From assembly GCA_002344135.1 (NCBI GenBank), contig DDTO01000002.1, forward strand, positions 50,794 to 114,793: a stretch of 64,000 nt of DNA, in the 5' to 3' direction. Under the pieces are notes generated by a model, which was not told the origin of the DNA, ran no database searches, and saw only the letters and a list, made by a program, of their open reading frames with translations. The DNA is from Chthonomonas sp. UBA2362. GTDB lineage: Bacteria; Armatimonadota; Fimbriimonadia; Fimbriimonadales; Fimbriimonadaceae. A program made the position numbers and the translations under genes. Below, piece after piece: positions 34,958-43,016 of this stretch (position 1 is the stretch's first letter; every line of letters starts with the position of its first letter).

Positions 34958-35591
34958 TGTATTCGTTGGGCTCCTCGCCCTGCTCCTGGCGTTCGGTTGC
35001 GGCTCCTCGGCTCCCGCCGACGGTTCGCCGGTGGTGGACAACGACGTCGATTACGAAGCCACCCTTGCCAAGGCGCGGGACCTCTCGGCGGCCCACATGG
35101 TGGCCTTCGCCCAAGGACAGGACCTGAGCGAAGACGCCTTGAGGGACCTCGCCGAGGCTCGGCGACAGTTCGAGGGGCTCATTTCCTATGCCCCGACCCA
35201 GTTCGCTCCCCACATCGGCGCAGGACGGATCGGCTACGCCCTCGGCGACTACGAATCGGCCAAGCGGAGTCTGGAACAAGGCCTCGCCCTCATCCCGACA
35301 GATCATGCCCCCCAAGTCGATGCCCTGATAGCAGACGTCAACAACGACCTCGCCAACATTTACTTCTTGCAAGGCGACTACGCCAAGGCCGAAGTCCTCG
35401 TGCGGCGCGCCCTCAAGACGAGCCCCGAGCACCCGAACTACCTGGCTACCCTCGCTTCGATCGCGCTTCAAGCCGGGGATCCTGAGGGCGCGGGCCGCCT
35501 CGTGGCCTCCGGCCTCAAGACCGACCCCGAAAACATCCGCCTTAAGCGGCTGAAGCTGATGATCGATAAGACTCCGAAACAGGGCGAGTAA
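34938..35591 (+). CDS. TPR-repeat lipoprotein
   Basis: The 217-residue protein has a lipoprotein signal (LLALLLAFGC, Cys21). TPR-like helical pairs follow: GRIGYALGDYESAKRSLEQGL, NNDLANIYFLQGDYAKAEVLV, YLATLASIALQAGDPEGAG. The ATG at 34938 follows GAGCGGGGG and overlaps the Ppx/GppA gene by 20 bases, so translation is coupled. Such proteins often act as scaffolds in envelope assembly; the partner is unknown. Confidence 0.78.
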   Translation: MRWPSVSVFVGLLALLLAFGCGSSAPADGSPVVDNDVDYEATLAKARDLSAAHMVAFAQGQDLSEDALRDLAEARRQFEGLISYAPTQFAPHIGAGRIGYALGDYESAKRSLEQGLALIPTDHAPQVDALIADVNNDLANIYFLQGDYAKAEVLVRRALKTSPEHPNYLATLASIALQAGDPEGAGRLVASGLKTDPENIRLKRLKLMIDKTPKQGE

Positions 35592-35605
35592 CCGCAGAGG
35601 ATGCG

Positions 35606-35776
35606 ATGCCCGTCAGGTCGCGGAGTTCTTCCTCTCGAGTCGTCAGCAGCTTCGCTCGTTGGCGGGACATTCGAGAGCAAACCGCGGCGATGGGCACATA
35701 CGACCACGAACTCAACGACTGGACCTACCCGGGTCTCGACGAGAAGGTCGCGTGGTGGAAGCAGTACTGGCGCTAG
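35606..35776 (+). CDS. possible 56-residue small protein
   Basis: A 56-codon frame begins ATGCCCGTCAGG at 35606 with AGAGG 5 bases upstream and ends TAG at 35776. The C-terminal half is rich in Trp and Tyr (DHELNDWTYPGLDEKVAWWK) and does not look like random low-complexity sequence. It lies 14 bases after the TPR lipoprotein gene on the same strand. It may be a real small protein or the tail of a larger decayed gene, since it sits at the broken end of the cyclase-ATPase gene. Confidence 0.4.
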   Translation: MPVRSRSSSSRVVSSFARWRDIREQTAAMGTYDHELNDWTYPGLDEKVAWWKQYWR

Positions 35777-35844
35777 CACTAACGCTCGGTCGATCGCTTG
35801 GCGAACGAGGCGTTCGGGCCTGTCTCCATTGCGGATAAAAGTCA

Positions 35845-37302
35845 TTAGTCCGAATCCGCGCAGACGGCTTCGGCCGCCTCGAGCGTCCAGCCGCCCGCAA
35901 AAACCGAGAGACGCCGTAAGAGGGTCTGCTCCTCGGGGGTTAGGAGATCGTAGCTCCAGTCGATGAGCGCCCGAAGCGTCTGCTGGCGCGGCAGCGCGGT
36001 TCGGCTCCCGCCGGTCAGGAGTCGAAACCGATCGTCGAGGCGTTGGTTGATCTGATCCACCGAAAGGGCCTTCACCCGCGCGGCTGCCAACTCGATTGCG
36101 AGAGGGATGCCGTCGAGGCGTACGCAAAGTTGGGCTAGGGACGCCGCGTTCTGGTCGTTCACCTGGAAACTGGGCTGGGCGGCCTGGGCTCGCTCGACGA
36201 AAAGCCGAACCGCTTCCACCTGCACCAATTCGGAGATGACTTGACTCGAGCGAGGGTCTGGCAATCCGAGCGAGGGAACCCGGTAGGTGGTCTCCCCGGC
36301 GATGTTCAGCCCCTCGCGGCTGGTCGCGAGGATGTAGAGGCCCGGAGAGGCCCGCAGAAGCTGGTCGCACAGAGTCGCACAGGCAGAAAGCAGGTGCTCG
36401 CAGTTATCGAGAACGAGAAGGACCTTTTTGGACTTCAGGAAGTCGGTGAGCGTGGCGAGGATCGGCCGGCCCGGTTCCTCCCGAACGCCGATGGTGGTGG
36501 CGACCGATTGGGCGACGAGGTTCGGATCCGCCAGGGCGGCCAGTTCGATCATCCAAACGCCGTCCTCGTAGTCTTCCAAGAGGTCCGCCGCTACCTGGAG
36601 CGCGAGCCTCGTCTTCCCGGCGCCGCCGGACCCGGTCAAGCTGAGCAGTCGCGTGTGCTTGAAAATTTCCAGGACTTCGGCGATGACCTGCTCGCGCCCG
36701 ATGAAGCTGGTGAGCTGTTGGGGAAGATTGTTTGGCAGGGCGTCGAGGGACCGAAGAGGCGGGAAGTCTTCGGGCAACTCTGGATGGAGGACTTGGAAGA
36801 CCTGCTCGGGCCGCGAGAGGTCCTTGAGCCGATGGAGGCCGAGATCCTTCAGGCTCACGCCGCCTTTGAGCCCATCCCTAACGAGTTCCTCGGTGGTCAG
36901 AGAGACGACGATCTGGCCGCCGTGGGCAATGGCCCGCAAGCGCGCGCATCGGTTCACCGGGGCGCCGTAATAGTCCTCGTCGCGCTCTTGGGCCTCACCC
37001 GTGTGGAGGGCCATGCGAACCTTGATGGGAGTCTTGGCCGGCCATGGTTCGGTCCGGAGGGCGATTTGCAGCTTGGCAGCGGCGGCGAGCGCTTCGCTCG
37101 CGCGGGGAAACACGGCGAAGACGCTGTCGCCCTCTCCGCGGCTCTTCACTACGCGCCCGCCATTATCTTCGATAACTGCGAGTGCGATTTCGTCGTGGCG
37201 CTCGATCGTCTGGGGCATGAGATCGGGCGCCTCCTCCCACATCTTGGTGCTTCCCTCGACATCCGTGAAAAGGAAGGTTATGGTGCCGATCGTTGGTTCC
37301 AC
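35845..37302 (-). CDS. class III adenylate/guanylate cyclase fused to NB-ARC-type ATPase, C-terminally truncated
   Basis: The 485-residue protein starts with a class III nucleotide cyclase domain (FTDVEGSTKMWEE, RGEGDSVFAVF, NRCARLRAIAHGGQ) carrying the two metal aspartates. From about 215 a signal-transduction ATPase follows (SFIGREQVIAEV, Walker A LTGSGGAGKTRLAL, Walker B KVLLVLDNCEHLL, ILATSREGL, GIPLAIELAAARV, LRALIDWSYDLL). Family members normally continue for hundreds of residues with TPR repeats. This one stops right after SVFAGGWTLEAAEAVCA. It could therefore be a truncated pseudogene or a short functional form. The GTG start fits the conserved N-terminus. Confidence 0.75.
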   Translation of the reverse strand: MEPTIGTITFLFTDVEGSTKMWEEAPDLMPQTIERHDEIALAVIEDNGGRVVKSRGEGDSVFAVFPRASEALAAAAKLQIALRTEPWPAKTPIKVRMALHTGEAQERDEDYYGAPVNRCARLRAIAHGGQIVVSLTTEELVRDGLKGGVSLKDLGLHRLKDLSRPEQVFQVLHPELPEDFPPLRSLDALPNNLPQQLTSFIGREQVIAEVLEIFKHTRLLSLTGSGGAGKTRLALQVAADLLEDYEDGVWMIELAALADPNLVAQSVATTIGVREEPGRPILATLTDFLKSKKVLLVLDNCEHLLSACATLCDQLLRASPGLYILATSREGLNIAGETTYRVPSLGLPDPRSSQVISELVQVEAVRLFVERAQAAQPSFQVNDQNAASLAQLCVRLDGIPLAIELAAARVKALSVDQINQRLDDRFRLLTGGSRTALPRQQTLRALIDWSYDLLTPEEQTLLRRLSVFAGGWTLEAAEAVCADSD

Positions 37303-37401
37303 TCCGCTTCATTCTGACTCAATCGAGATGCGCAGGAACCGGCAAAGTCTCTTATGATGAGGCTTCGGCGAGATGCCGAGAATCTCCCCGAGGAACCACT
37401 T

Positions 37402-38484
37402 ATGGCCGCCACCGTGAAGCAGCCGAGCCCGAGGCAGTTGGTTGTTCTGAACCGCCTCCTCCTTCGGCTTCAGCACGCCGATGCCGAAGCCCGACTCGAT
37501 GCGGCCCAGCGCCTCGGTGGCTTTCAACACGAACACGTCACGACTGCGCTCTCCGGGGCGGTCACCACCGATCCGGTTTCGGAAGTGCGTGCGGCCGCCG
37601 CCCACTCGCTGGGAAAGCTAAAGGACCCTCGCGCCCTACCGGGATTGTTGTCGGCCCTTCACGACCCGGAGCCCCGAGTTCGCTGGTCGGTCGCCTTCGC
37701 CCTCGCCCGTGTCGGCACTCCACTGGCCGCCGACGCGCTCGTGAAGGCGATTCGCGACCCCGAGCCGGAAGTGAGAAACCAAATCGCTTTCGCACTCGGT
37801 TCGATCGGCGACCCGCGCGCATTGCCAGCCTTGACCGCCCTCCTGGACGATTCCGACGAAATGGTGGCGGCAGGCGCTGTTCTCGCGATCGCCGAGATTC
37901 GATCCCCGGCGACGGCGGGCATCCTTCGCGAGGTACTGCAGTCGGAGAACCCGATGGCTCGCTTCCACGCGGTTACCGCGCTCGGTCAGCGTCGCGCGGC
38001 CCAGTTTGCGGCAGATATCAGGGCTCGCCTGCAGGACGATTGCGATATCGTGCGCGTGGCCGCTGTTACCGCGATCGGCCAGATCGAGGGCGCCCGCAGC
38101 CTTCCACTTCTCCTGGACTTGCTGAACGATCAAGACCCGGAGACAAGGCTCGCGGCGATCCGCGCCATCGGGCGAACCCGATGCCGCACGGGCACCGAAC
38201 CCTTGCTCAAGCAGCTTGTCGGCCGCCCGCGATCGGTCCGTCTGGCCACGATCGAGGCGCTCTCCCAGCTTCGAGACCCCAAGGCCGTCGCGCCGCTCGT
38301 GCTGCTCGTTCAGGAGGAGGATGCGGTCGTTCGACGAGCGGCAATCCTCGCTCTGTCGAAAATGGGTGCGGTCGAGGCGCTTCCTCTAATCGGTGACTGC
38401 CTGGAGGATGAGAACCGCTTGGTCAGCGATGCCGCGCAGCGTGCCGTGCGCCGCCTGCTTGCCGTCGGGGCCGAGCGGAACTAA
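37402..38484 (+). CDS. HEAT-repeat protein (PBS-lyase type repeats)
   Basis: The 360-residue cytoplasmic protein consists of about ten HEAT/PBS-lyase-like repeats, for example VRAAAAHSLGKLKDPRALPG, VRWSVAFALARVGTPLAADA, VRNQIAFALGSIGDPRALPA and TRLAAIRAIGRTRC. It is a scaffold-type solenoid with no enzymatic site. The ATG at 37402 follows CGAGGAACC; a first in-frame ATG at 37354 is less likely. It is divergent from the cyclase-ATPase gene across about 100 bases. The S10 peptidase gene follows closely. Confidence 0.8.
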   Translation: MAATVKQPSPRQLVVLNRLLLRLQHADAEARLDAAQRLGGFQHEHVTTALSGAVTTDPVSEVRAAAAHSLGKLKDPRALPGLLSALHDPEPRVRWSVAFALARVGTPLAADALVKAIRDPEPEVRNQIAFALGSIGDPRALPALTALLDDSDEMVAAGAVLAIAEIRSPATAGILREVLQSENPMARFHAVTALGQRRAAQFAADIRARLQDDCDIVRVAAVTAIGQIEGARSLPLLLDLLNDQDPETRLAAIRAIGRTRCRTGTEPLLKQLVGRPRSVRLATIEALSQLRDPKAVAPLVLLVQEEDAVVRRAAILALSKMGAVEALPLIGDCLEDENRLVSDAAQRAVRRLLAVGAERN

Positions 38485-38526
38485 GCCGGGTTGCGACAAA
38501 CGGCGGTGCGCGCCAGAATGGAGGCG

Positions 38527-39987
38527 ATGTCCGAAGCAACAAAGCCCGTCGAAGAGCCCAAGAAGCCCGAGCCGATGGTCGAAGAGACGCCGGTCGTGAC
38601 ACAGCACGAAACGAAGGTGGGTGACCAGGACTTCGCTTACACCGTCACCACGGGCCGGCTGCCCCTCCGCAACGATAGCGGCGAGATACTCGCCCAGATG
38701 TTCTTCATGGCCTATACGAAGGACGGCGTAGCCGACATCGGCAAGCGGGCGCTCATGTTCTCGTTCAATGGCGGCCCTGGGTCGCCCTCCCTATGGCTGC
38801 ATTTGGGTGCGCTGGGTCCAAAGCGAGTGAAAATGGAACCGGATGCCGGCTTTCCCGCCCCGCCCTACGAGCTCGTCGACAATCCCCACCATTGGCTTGC
38901 GGATACCGACCTCGTGTTCATCGATCCGATCGGGACCGGGTTCTCTCGCGCGAAAACCCCCGAGCAAGCCGAGCACTATTGGGGCGTCAAGACGGACATC
39001 GAGTCGGTCGGCGAGTTCATCCGGCTCTATCTGAGCCGGTACGAGCGATGGGCCTCGCCGCTCTATCTGGTAGGCGAAAGCTACGGAACGACACGGGCCG
39101 CCGGCATCGCCGGGCACCTCATCGACCGCGGCATTGCGTTCAACGGCATCGTCCTGGTGAGCAGCATCCTCAACTTCCAGACCGCCCGTTTTTACAAGAG
39201 CAACGACCTGCCGTTTATCCTCTTTCTGCCCACCTACACGGCGACCGCATTCTATCACAAGAAACTGGGGCGGCGGCTCGGCGCCGACCTGAGGAAGACT
39301 TTGCGAGAAGTCGAAGCCTGGGCGCTCGGGGAGTATGCCGCGGCCTTGGCCAAAGGTGACCGCCTACCCCCCAATGAACGCCGACGCGTCATCGCCAAGC
39401 TCGCCGAGTACACCGGTCTTAGCAAGGAGTACGTCGAGAACCGCGACCTTCGGATCGAGATTCATCCCTTCTGCAAAGAGCTGCTGCGCACTGAAAAGCG
39501 CACGGTGGGGCGCCTCGACAGCCGATTCAAGGGCTTCGAGCAGAACCACGCTGCCGAACGGCCGGACCATGACCCCAGCATGGCGGCTCTTCGTCCGGCC
39601 TACACAGCGATGTTCAACCAGTACGTGCGCACCGAACTCGGCTACAAGTCCGACCTGGAATACACCGTCTTCGACGGCATCAAGAAGCCTTGGGACTGGG
39701 GCAACGCGGTCGACGGACCGGCGGACACCAGTGAGGCGCTTCGAGCGGCGATGGCTCGAAACCCGCACATGAAGGTCTTCATTGCCAGCGGCTATTACGA
39801 CTTGGCGACCCCGTACTTCGCAACGGAATGGACGCTGGCCCACATGGGGATCAACCCCACGCTGCGAGCCAACATAACGACTGCCGAGTACCAGGCGGGC
39901 CACATGATGTACATCCACGAGGGTTCGCTGCGCCAGCTGAGGGCCGACGTCCATGGATTCATTCGTGCATCGAGGGGTCAGATTTGA
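38527..39987 (+). CDS. S10 family serine carboxypeptidase-like protein
   Basis: The 486-residue protein has the S10 core: FSFNGGPGSPSLWLHLGALGP, IDPIGTGFSRA, catalytic Ser185 in LVGESYGTTR, Asp425 in ASGYYDLATPY and His459 in YQAGHMMYIH. The family removes C-terminal residues from peptides. No signal peptide is visible, and the first 25 residues are charged (EEPKKPEPMVEE), so it may be cytoplasmic or exported by another route. The ATG at 38527 follows GGAGG. Its stop codon overlaps the -35 box of the infC promoter. Confidence 0.88.
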   Translation: MSEATKPVEEPKKPEPMVEETPVVTQHETKVGDQDFAYTVTTGRLPLRNDSGEILAQMFFMAYTKDGVADIGKRALMFSFNGGPGSPSLWLHLGALGPKRVKMEPDAGFPAPPYELVDNPHHWLADTDLVFIDPIGTGFSRAKTPEQAEHYWGVKTDIESVGEFIRLYLSRYERWASPLYLVGESYGTTRAAGIAGHLIDRGIAFNGIVLVSSILNFQTARFYKSNDLPFILFLPTYTATAFYHKKLGRRLGADLRKTLREVEAWALGEYAAALAKGDRLPPNERRRVIAKLAEYTGLSKEYVENRDLRIEIHPFCKELLRTEKRTVGRLDSRFKGFEQNHAAERPDHDPSMAALRPAYTAMFNQYVRTELGYKSDLEYTVFDGIKKPWDWGNAVDGPADTSEALRAAMARNPHMKVFIASGYYDLATPYFATEWTLAHMGINPTLRANITTAEYQAGHMMYIHEGSLRQLRADVHGFIRASRGQI

Positions 39988-40013
39988 CGAGGAATCAGAA
40001 CCGGCGATATACT
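39984..40013 (+). promoter_or_regulatory. predicted strong sigma-70 promoter for infC-rpmI-rplT
   Basis: TTGACG at 39984-39989 and TATACT at 40008-40013 are 18 bases apart. The start would fall near 40020-40021, one or two bases before an ATG. The mRNA may therefore begin almost directly with the leader ORF at 40022. Confidence 0.65.
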
Positions 40014-40021
40014 GTGGGTGA

Positions 40022-40063
40022 ATGAGTAAACCTAACATACTGTTTCGAGGTGGCCGGCGATAG
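40022..40063 (+). CDS. possible leaderless 13-residue leader ORF upstream of infC
   Basis: ATG at 40022 opens the reading frame MSKPNILFRGGRR, ending in TAG at 40061-40063. The predicted transcription start lies 1-2 bases before the ATG, so it would be translated as leaderless mRNA. The stop overlaps the proposed infC start ATA (40060-40062) by two bases, and the frame contains the infC Shine-Dalgarno. Translation of this ORF could control access to the infC start. This is inferred from layout only. Confidence 0.4.
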   Translation: MSKPNILFRGGRR

Positions 40064-40698
40064 CGGGCTTCCGAAGACCCCCTCAACGCGATGAGGGACC
40101 TCCGGTCAACGAGCGCTGTTTGCGTTTCCGCGACGTTCGCGTGATCGGCGCCGACGGCGACCAGGTCGGAATCATCCAGAGCCGACAAGCTCTCACCATG
40201 GCCCGCGAGCTCGGTCTCGACTTGGTGATGGTCTCGCCGCAGGCCCAGCCGCCGGTGTGCAAGATCATCGACTACGGCAAGTTCAAGTACCTGACCGAGA
40301 AGCAGGAAAAGGAAAAGAAGCGCACGAAGCAAGAGGTAAAGGGTATAAAGATGCGTCCGGGGACGGCCGCAAACGACCTGAATACCCTTGCCCGCAACGC
40401 GCGGAAGTTCCTCGATGAGGGGCACAAGGTGAAGGTCACCTGTCAGTTCCGTGCCCGCGAAGTAACCCATCCCGAGATCGGGGTTCGCAAAATGGAGGCG
40501 TTTGCGGCGCAGCTCGCCGACGTCAGCACCATTGAGCGCCCACCGAGCCTGGACGGGCGGCTGATGATCATGATTCTGCTGCCCAAGCCCTCGACGGGAG
40601 GGAAGAAGAAAGATGCCAAAGATCAGAACGAACAAGACGGCGGCCAAACGGTTCAAGATCACGGGATCGGGGAAGATAACCCGCCGGAAGGCCTATAA
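40060..40698 (+). CDS. infC: translation initiation factor IF-3
   Basis: IF-3 binds the 30S subunit and proofreads start-codon selection. Family segments are GPPVNERCLRFRDVRVIGADG, GIIQSRQALTMARELGLDLVMVSPQAQPPVCKI, DYGKFKYLTEKQEKEKK and the C-terminal VKVTCQFRAREVTHPEIG. The conserved N-terminus GPPVNER lies upstream of the first ordinary start codon in frame (TTG 40120), so a TTG start would delete it. The only plausible start is ATA at 40060, six bases after a GAGGTGG Shine-Dalgarno (40047-40053). Non-canonical infC starts are known (AUU in E. coli) and serve autoregulation. The C-terminus runs 86 bases into rpmI and is unusually long. Function is certain; the start is inferred. Confidence 0.9.
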   Translation: MAGFRRPPQRDEGPPVNERCLRFRDVRVIGADGDQVGIIQSRQALTMARELGLDLVMVSPQAQPPVCKIIDYGKFKYLTEKQEKEKKRTKQEVKGIKMRPGTAANDLNTLARNARKFLDEGHKVKVTCQFRAREVTHPEIGVRKMEAFAAQLADVSTIERPPSLDGRLMIMILLPKPSTGGKKKDAKDQNEQDGGQTVQDHGIGEDNPPEGL

Positions 40699-40807
40699 CA
40701 ACCATATGTTCTTCCACAAGAGCGGCTCACAAAAGCGCCGTTTGGAGAACGAGCCGGAGCTTTTCAAGGGCGAACGGCGTCGCATCAAGCGACTGCTCGT
40801 CCTGTAG
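40613..40807 (+). CDS. rpmI: 50S ribosomal protein L35
   Basis: The 64-residue protein has the L35 pattern MPKIRTNKTAAKRFKITGSG, KITRRKAYNNHMFFHKS and KRLLVL. The ATG follows GGGAGGGAAGAAG. It begins 86 bases before the infC stop in another frame, so ribosomes on the end of infC cover the L35 start. The infC-rpmI-rplT order is standard. Confidence 0.95.
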   Translation: MPKIRTNKTAAKRFKITGSGKITRRKAYNNHMFFHKSGSQKRRLENEPELFKGERRRIKRLLVL

Positions 40808-40901
40808 GCAACGGCCTGCCGCTACTCTACCGCTACCGCCGAAAACGGCTGGGACCCGGTGCGGCAACGACCCGATCGAACAAAAAACGAGGTGAACGAA
40901 C

Positions 40902-41249
40902 ATGGCACGCGTTAAGCGTGGATTGATGCGCCATAAGCGCCACAGGAAAGTCATTGCCAAAGCGTCCGGCTACTGGGGACGCAAGAAGAACGTCTTCAGC
41001 CGCGCTCACGAGCAGGTGATGAAGTCGGGGCAATACGCCTTTCGGGACCGGCGCCAGCGCAAGCGAGACTTCCGACGGCTCTGGATCGCCCGCATTACCG
41101 CCGCCTGCGGCGAGTGCGGAATCAAGTACAGCCACCTGATTCACGGCATGACCGTCAAGGGCATGCAAGTGAACCGGAAGATGCTGAGCGAACTCGCGAT
41201 CCAAGACATGGCCGCCTTTAAGGAACTGGCCAAGCAGGCGACGGCCTAG
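40902..41249 (+). CDS. rplT: 50S ribosomal protein L20
   Basis: The 115-residue protein is L20 from end to end: MARVKRGLMRHKRHRKVIAK, ASGYWGRKKNVFSRAHEQVM, FRDRRQRKRDFRRLWIARI, YSHLIHGM. L20 is essential for early 50S assembly and in many bacteria represses its operon by binding the mRNA. The 94 bases between rpmI and rplT are the only internal gap large enough for such a site here. The start follows GAGGTGA. Confidence 0.96.
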   Translation: MARVKRGLMRHKRHRKVIAKASGYWGRKKNVFSRAHEQVMKSGQYAFRDRRQRKRDFRRLWIARITAACGECGIKYSHLIHGMTVKGMQVNRKMLSELAIQDMAAFKELAKQATA

Positions 41250-41265
41250 TCGCCCGACGACAAAC

Positions 41266-41303
41266 GAGGCCCGGGTCCTTCGGACCCGGGCCTCACTGCT
41301 TTT
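41266..41303. terminator. bidirectional rho-independent terminator after rplT
   Basis: A perfect 13-bp stem (GAGGCCCGGGTCC 41266-41278 with 41282-41294) with a TTC loop is followed by ACTGCTTTT on the plus strand and GTTTGTCG on the minus strand. It lies between the convergent ends of rplT and the export gene, so it probably serves both. Confidence 0.9.
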
Positions 41304-41315
41304 CGCTTGTCGGCC

Positions 41316-42299
41316 TTACCTGCCGATGTTGAAGATCGAGTTGTCTCGGAAGAACCGATCCAGGAAGAAGAGCGAGTTCACGACGTTCGCAATGCGATCC
41401 CAGTCGGGCGTCTTCGTCTCCGGCACGTAAACGACGTCACCGGGCTCCAGCGAGAAGTTCTGGGCGGCGTCGCCTTGCTTGACGAACTTCACGATGTCCG
41501 ACCGAATCCGGATGTAGTTGCCGGGCATTCCGGCTTTTTCGCGGATGACAAGGATTTCGCTGAACTTCGAGACGTATCGGATTTGCCCGCGAGCGAGGCC
41601 GATCGCGTCCATAACCGTCATGGGCTCGGTATAGGGGAACGCGCCGGGCTGGGCCACCGCGCCGAGCACGAGGACGCGATTTCTCGTGTCCTCTGGCACG
41701 ATCAGTTCGTCGCCGTCCTCGACTTTGTAGTTCTGGCTCATATCGCCGCGCTTGAGCATCGCCTGCAGATCGATCGGAATCAACTCGTTCGAGGCTTTGC
41801 GCCGAAGAGTGACGCGGCGGAGGTTTGCCCGCGAAGAGGCGCTCCCTTCGAGGATCGTTCCTCCCGCGTAGCTAAGCAGTGTCAAGATCGTGTCGCCTGG
41901 GCGCATGTCGTATACCCCCGGCCGGTTCACGAGCCCGACAATGCTGGCCTTCACTCTTGCGTAGGCGAGGACTATGACCGAGACGATCGGGTCGCGGAGC
42001 TTCAGCTTCTGGATGTAGAGGGCCTTGAGGTCGGCCTCTAGTTCAGAAGTCGTTTTGCCCTGAGCCCGGACGATGCCCACGAAGGGTGCGCTGATGTTTC
42101 CATCTCGTCCCACCGGGAGATCGACGTTTATCTGCGTATCGTTGTAAACCTGAATCTTCAGGACGTCTTCCGGCTGAAGCCGGTAGGTCGGGTCCTGAGC
42201 GCGCCCAAAAGCCGCCACCGCGATGAGCACCAGCAACATTAGCCAGCGCCAAGCGCGGATTCCCGGGTCCCTTGCTTCGCTTCCCTGCGATCCTCTCAT
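41316..42299 (-). CDS. polysaccharide export (Wza/SLBB) protein
   Basis: The 327-residue protein has a signal peptide (WLMLLVLIAVAAFGRAQ) and then the polysaccharide export domain: YRLQPEDVLKIQVYNDTQIN, LPVGRDGNISAPFVGIVRAQG. At least two SLBB-type repeats follow (VKASIVGLVNRPGVYDMRPGD, VLVLGAVAQPGAFPYTE) and then SLEPGDVVYVPE. No lipobox is present, unlike Wza. Such proteins form or gate the outer exit for exopolysaccharide. It follows rsmI by 13 bases. No other exopolysaccharide gene is in the window. Confidence 0.87.
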   Translation of the reverse strand: MRGSQGSEARDPGIRAWRWLMLLVLIAVAAFGRAQDPTYRLQPEDVLKIQVYNDTQINVDLPVGRDGNISAPFVGIVRAQGKTTSELEADLKALYIQKLKLRDPIVSVIVLAYARVKASIVGLVNRPGVYDMRPGDTILTLLSYAGGTILEGSASSRANLRRVTLRRKASNELIPIDLQAMLKRGDMSQNYKVEDGDELIVPEDTRNRVLVLGAVAQPGAFPYTEPMTVMDAIGLARGQIRYVSKFSEILVIREKAGMPGNYIRIRSDIVKFVKQGDAAQNFSLEPGDVVYVPETKTPDWDRIANVVNSLFFLDRFFRDNSIFNIGR

Positions 42300-42312
42300 G
42301 CGAACCTCTCGA

Positions 42313-43008
42313 CTACTTTACCACGTTCTTTCGCCGTCCCTCGACGACGATCGTAAACTCTCCCTTTCGGGGCATCTTAGCCTCGTCAGGGACGTACGGC
42401 AGGTTCACCCGGCAAATCTGCTGGTGGACCTTCGTTAATTCTCGGCAGAACGCCACTCTTCTGGAGCCCAACACTTCGAAAAGAACTTTCGAGAGCGCGT
42501 CGACGCGAAACGGCGACTCGAAAAGGACGATCGTGGCCGGGGATTCGGCGAATGGGCCGAGTTCGGCCCGGATGGCTCCGGCCTTGCGCGGAAGGAAGCC
42601 GAGAAAGGCGAATCGCTGAGCAAAGAAGCCGCTGGCCATCAGAGCGGTCGTCACGGCGCTGGGGCCTGGGATCGGATCGATCTCGACCCCCGCTTCGAGG
42701 CACGCGTCCACGAGAAGCGACCCTGGGTCGCTGATTCCGGGCGAGCCCGCATCCGTAAGAAGCGCCGCGCGAAGCCCGGTCTCGATCTCGGTGGCGTAGG
42801 CGAGAATACGCTCAGAGGATGTATGTTCGTTCAAGATTCGCATCGGAATCTTGCACTGAATGTGGGCTTGGAGCCGTGAAGTGACCCTTGTGTCCTCAAC
42901 GAACCAGCAGTCCGCTTCACGCAGCACCTGGGACGCGCGCTGAGAGAGGTCTGCCAGATTGCCGATGGGGCCGGCCACCACGCTGAGACGGGCGCGGCAC
43001 TCCGCCAT
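42313..43008 (-). CDS. rsmI: 16S rRNA (cytidine1402-2'-O)-methyltransferase
   Basis: RsmI methylates the ribose of C1402 in the decoding centre of 16S rRNA using SAM. The 231-residue protein shows SVVAGPIGNLADLSQRA, WFVEDTRVTSRL, LLTDAGSPGISDPG, PIPGPSAVTTALMASG, FLGFLPRKAG and VLFESPFRV. It lies 8 bases downstream of the SurA-like gene and upstream of the polysaccharide export gene. Confidence 0.93.
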   Translation of the reverse strand: MAECRARLSVVAGPIGNLADLSQRASQVLREADCWFVEDTRVTSRLQAHIQCKIPMRILNEHTSSERILAYATEIETGLRAALLTDAGSPGISDPGSLLVDACLEAGVEIDPIPGPSAVTTALMASGFFAQRFAFLGFLPRKAGAIRAELGPFAESPATIVLFESPFRVDALSKVLFEVLGSRRVAFCRELTKVHQQICRVNLPYVPDEAKMPRKGEFTIVVEGRRKNVVK

Positions 43009-43016
43009 CCTCTCGC

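Noticed and set aside
39990..40060. L20-type autoregulatory leader before infC
   Set aside because: The predicted leader is only about 40 bases, too short for the known L20 leader structures.
40120..40698. infC starting at TTG 40120
   Set aside because: It would remove the conserved GPPVNERC segment of IF-3 and has no Shine-Dalgarno at the right distance; the ATA at 40060 fits better.
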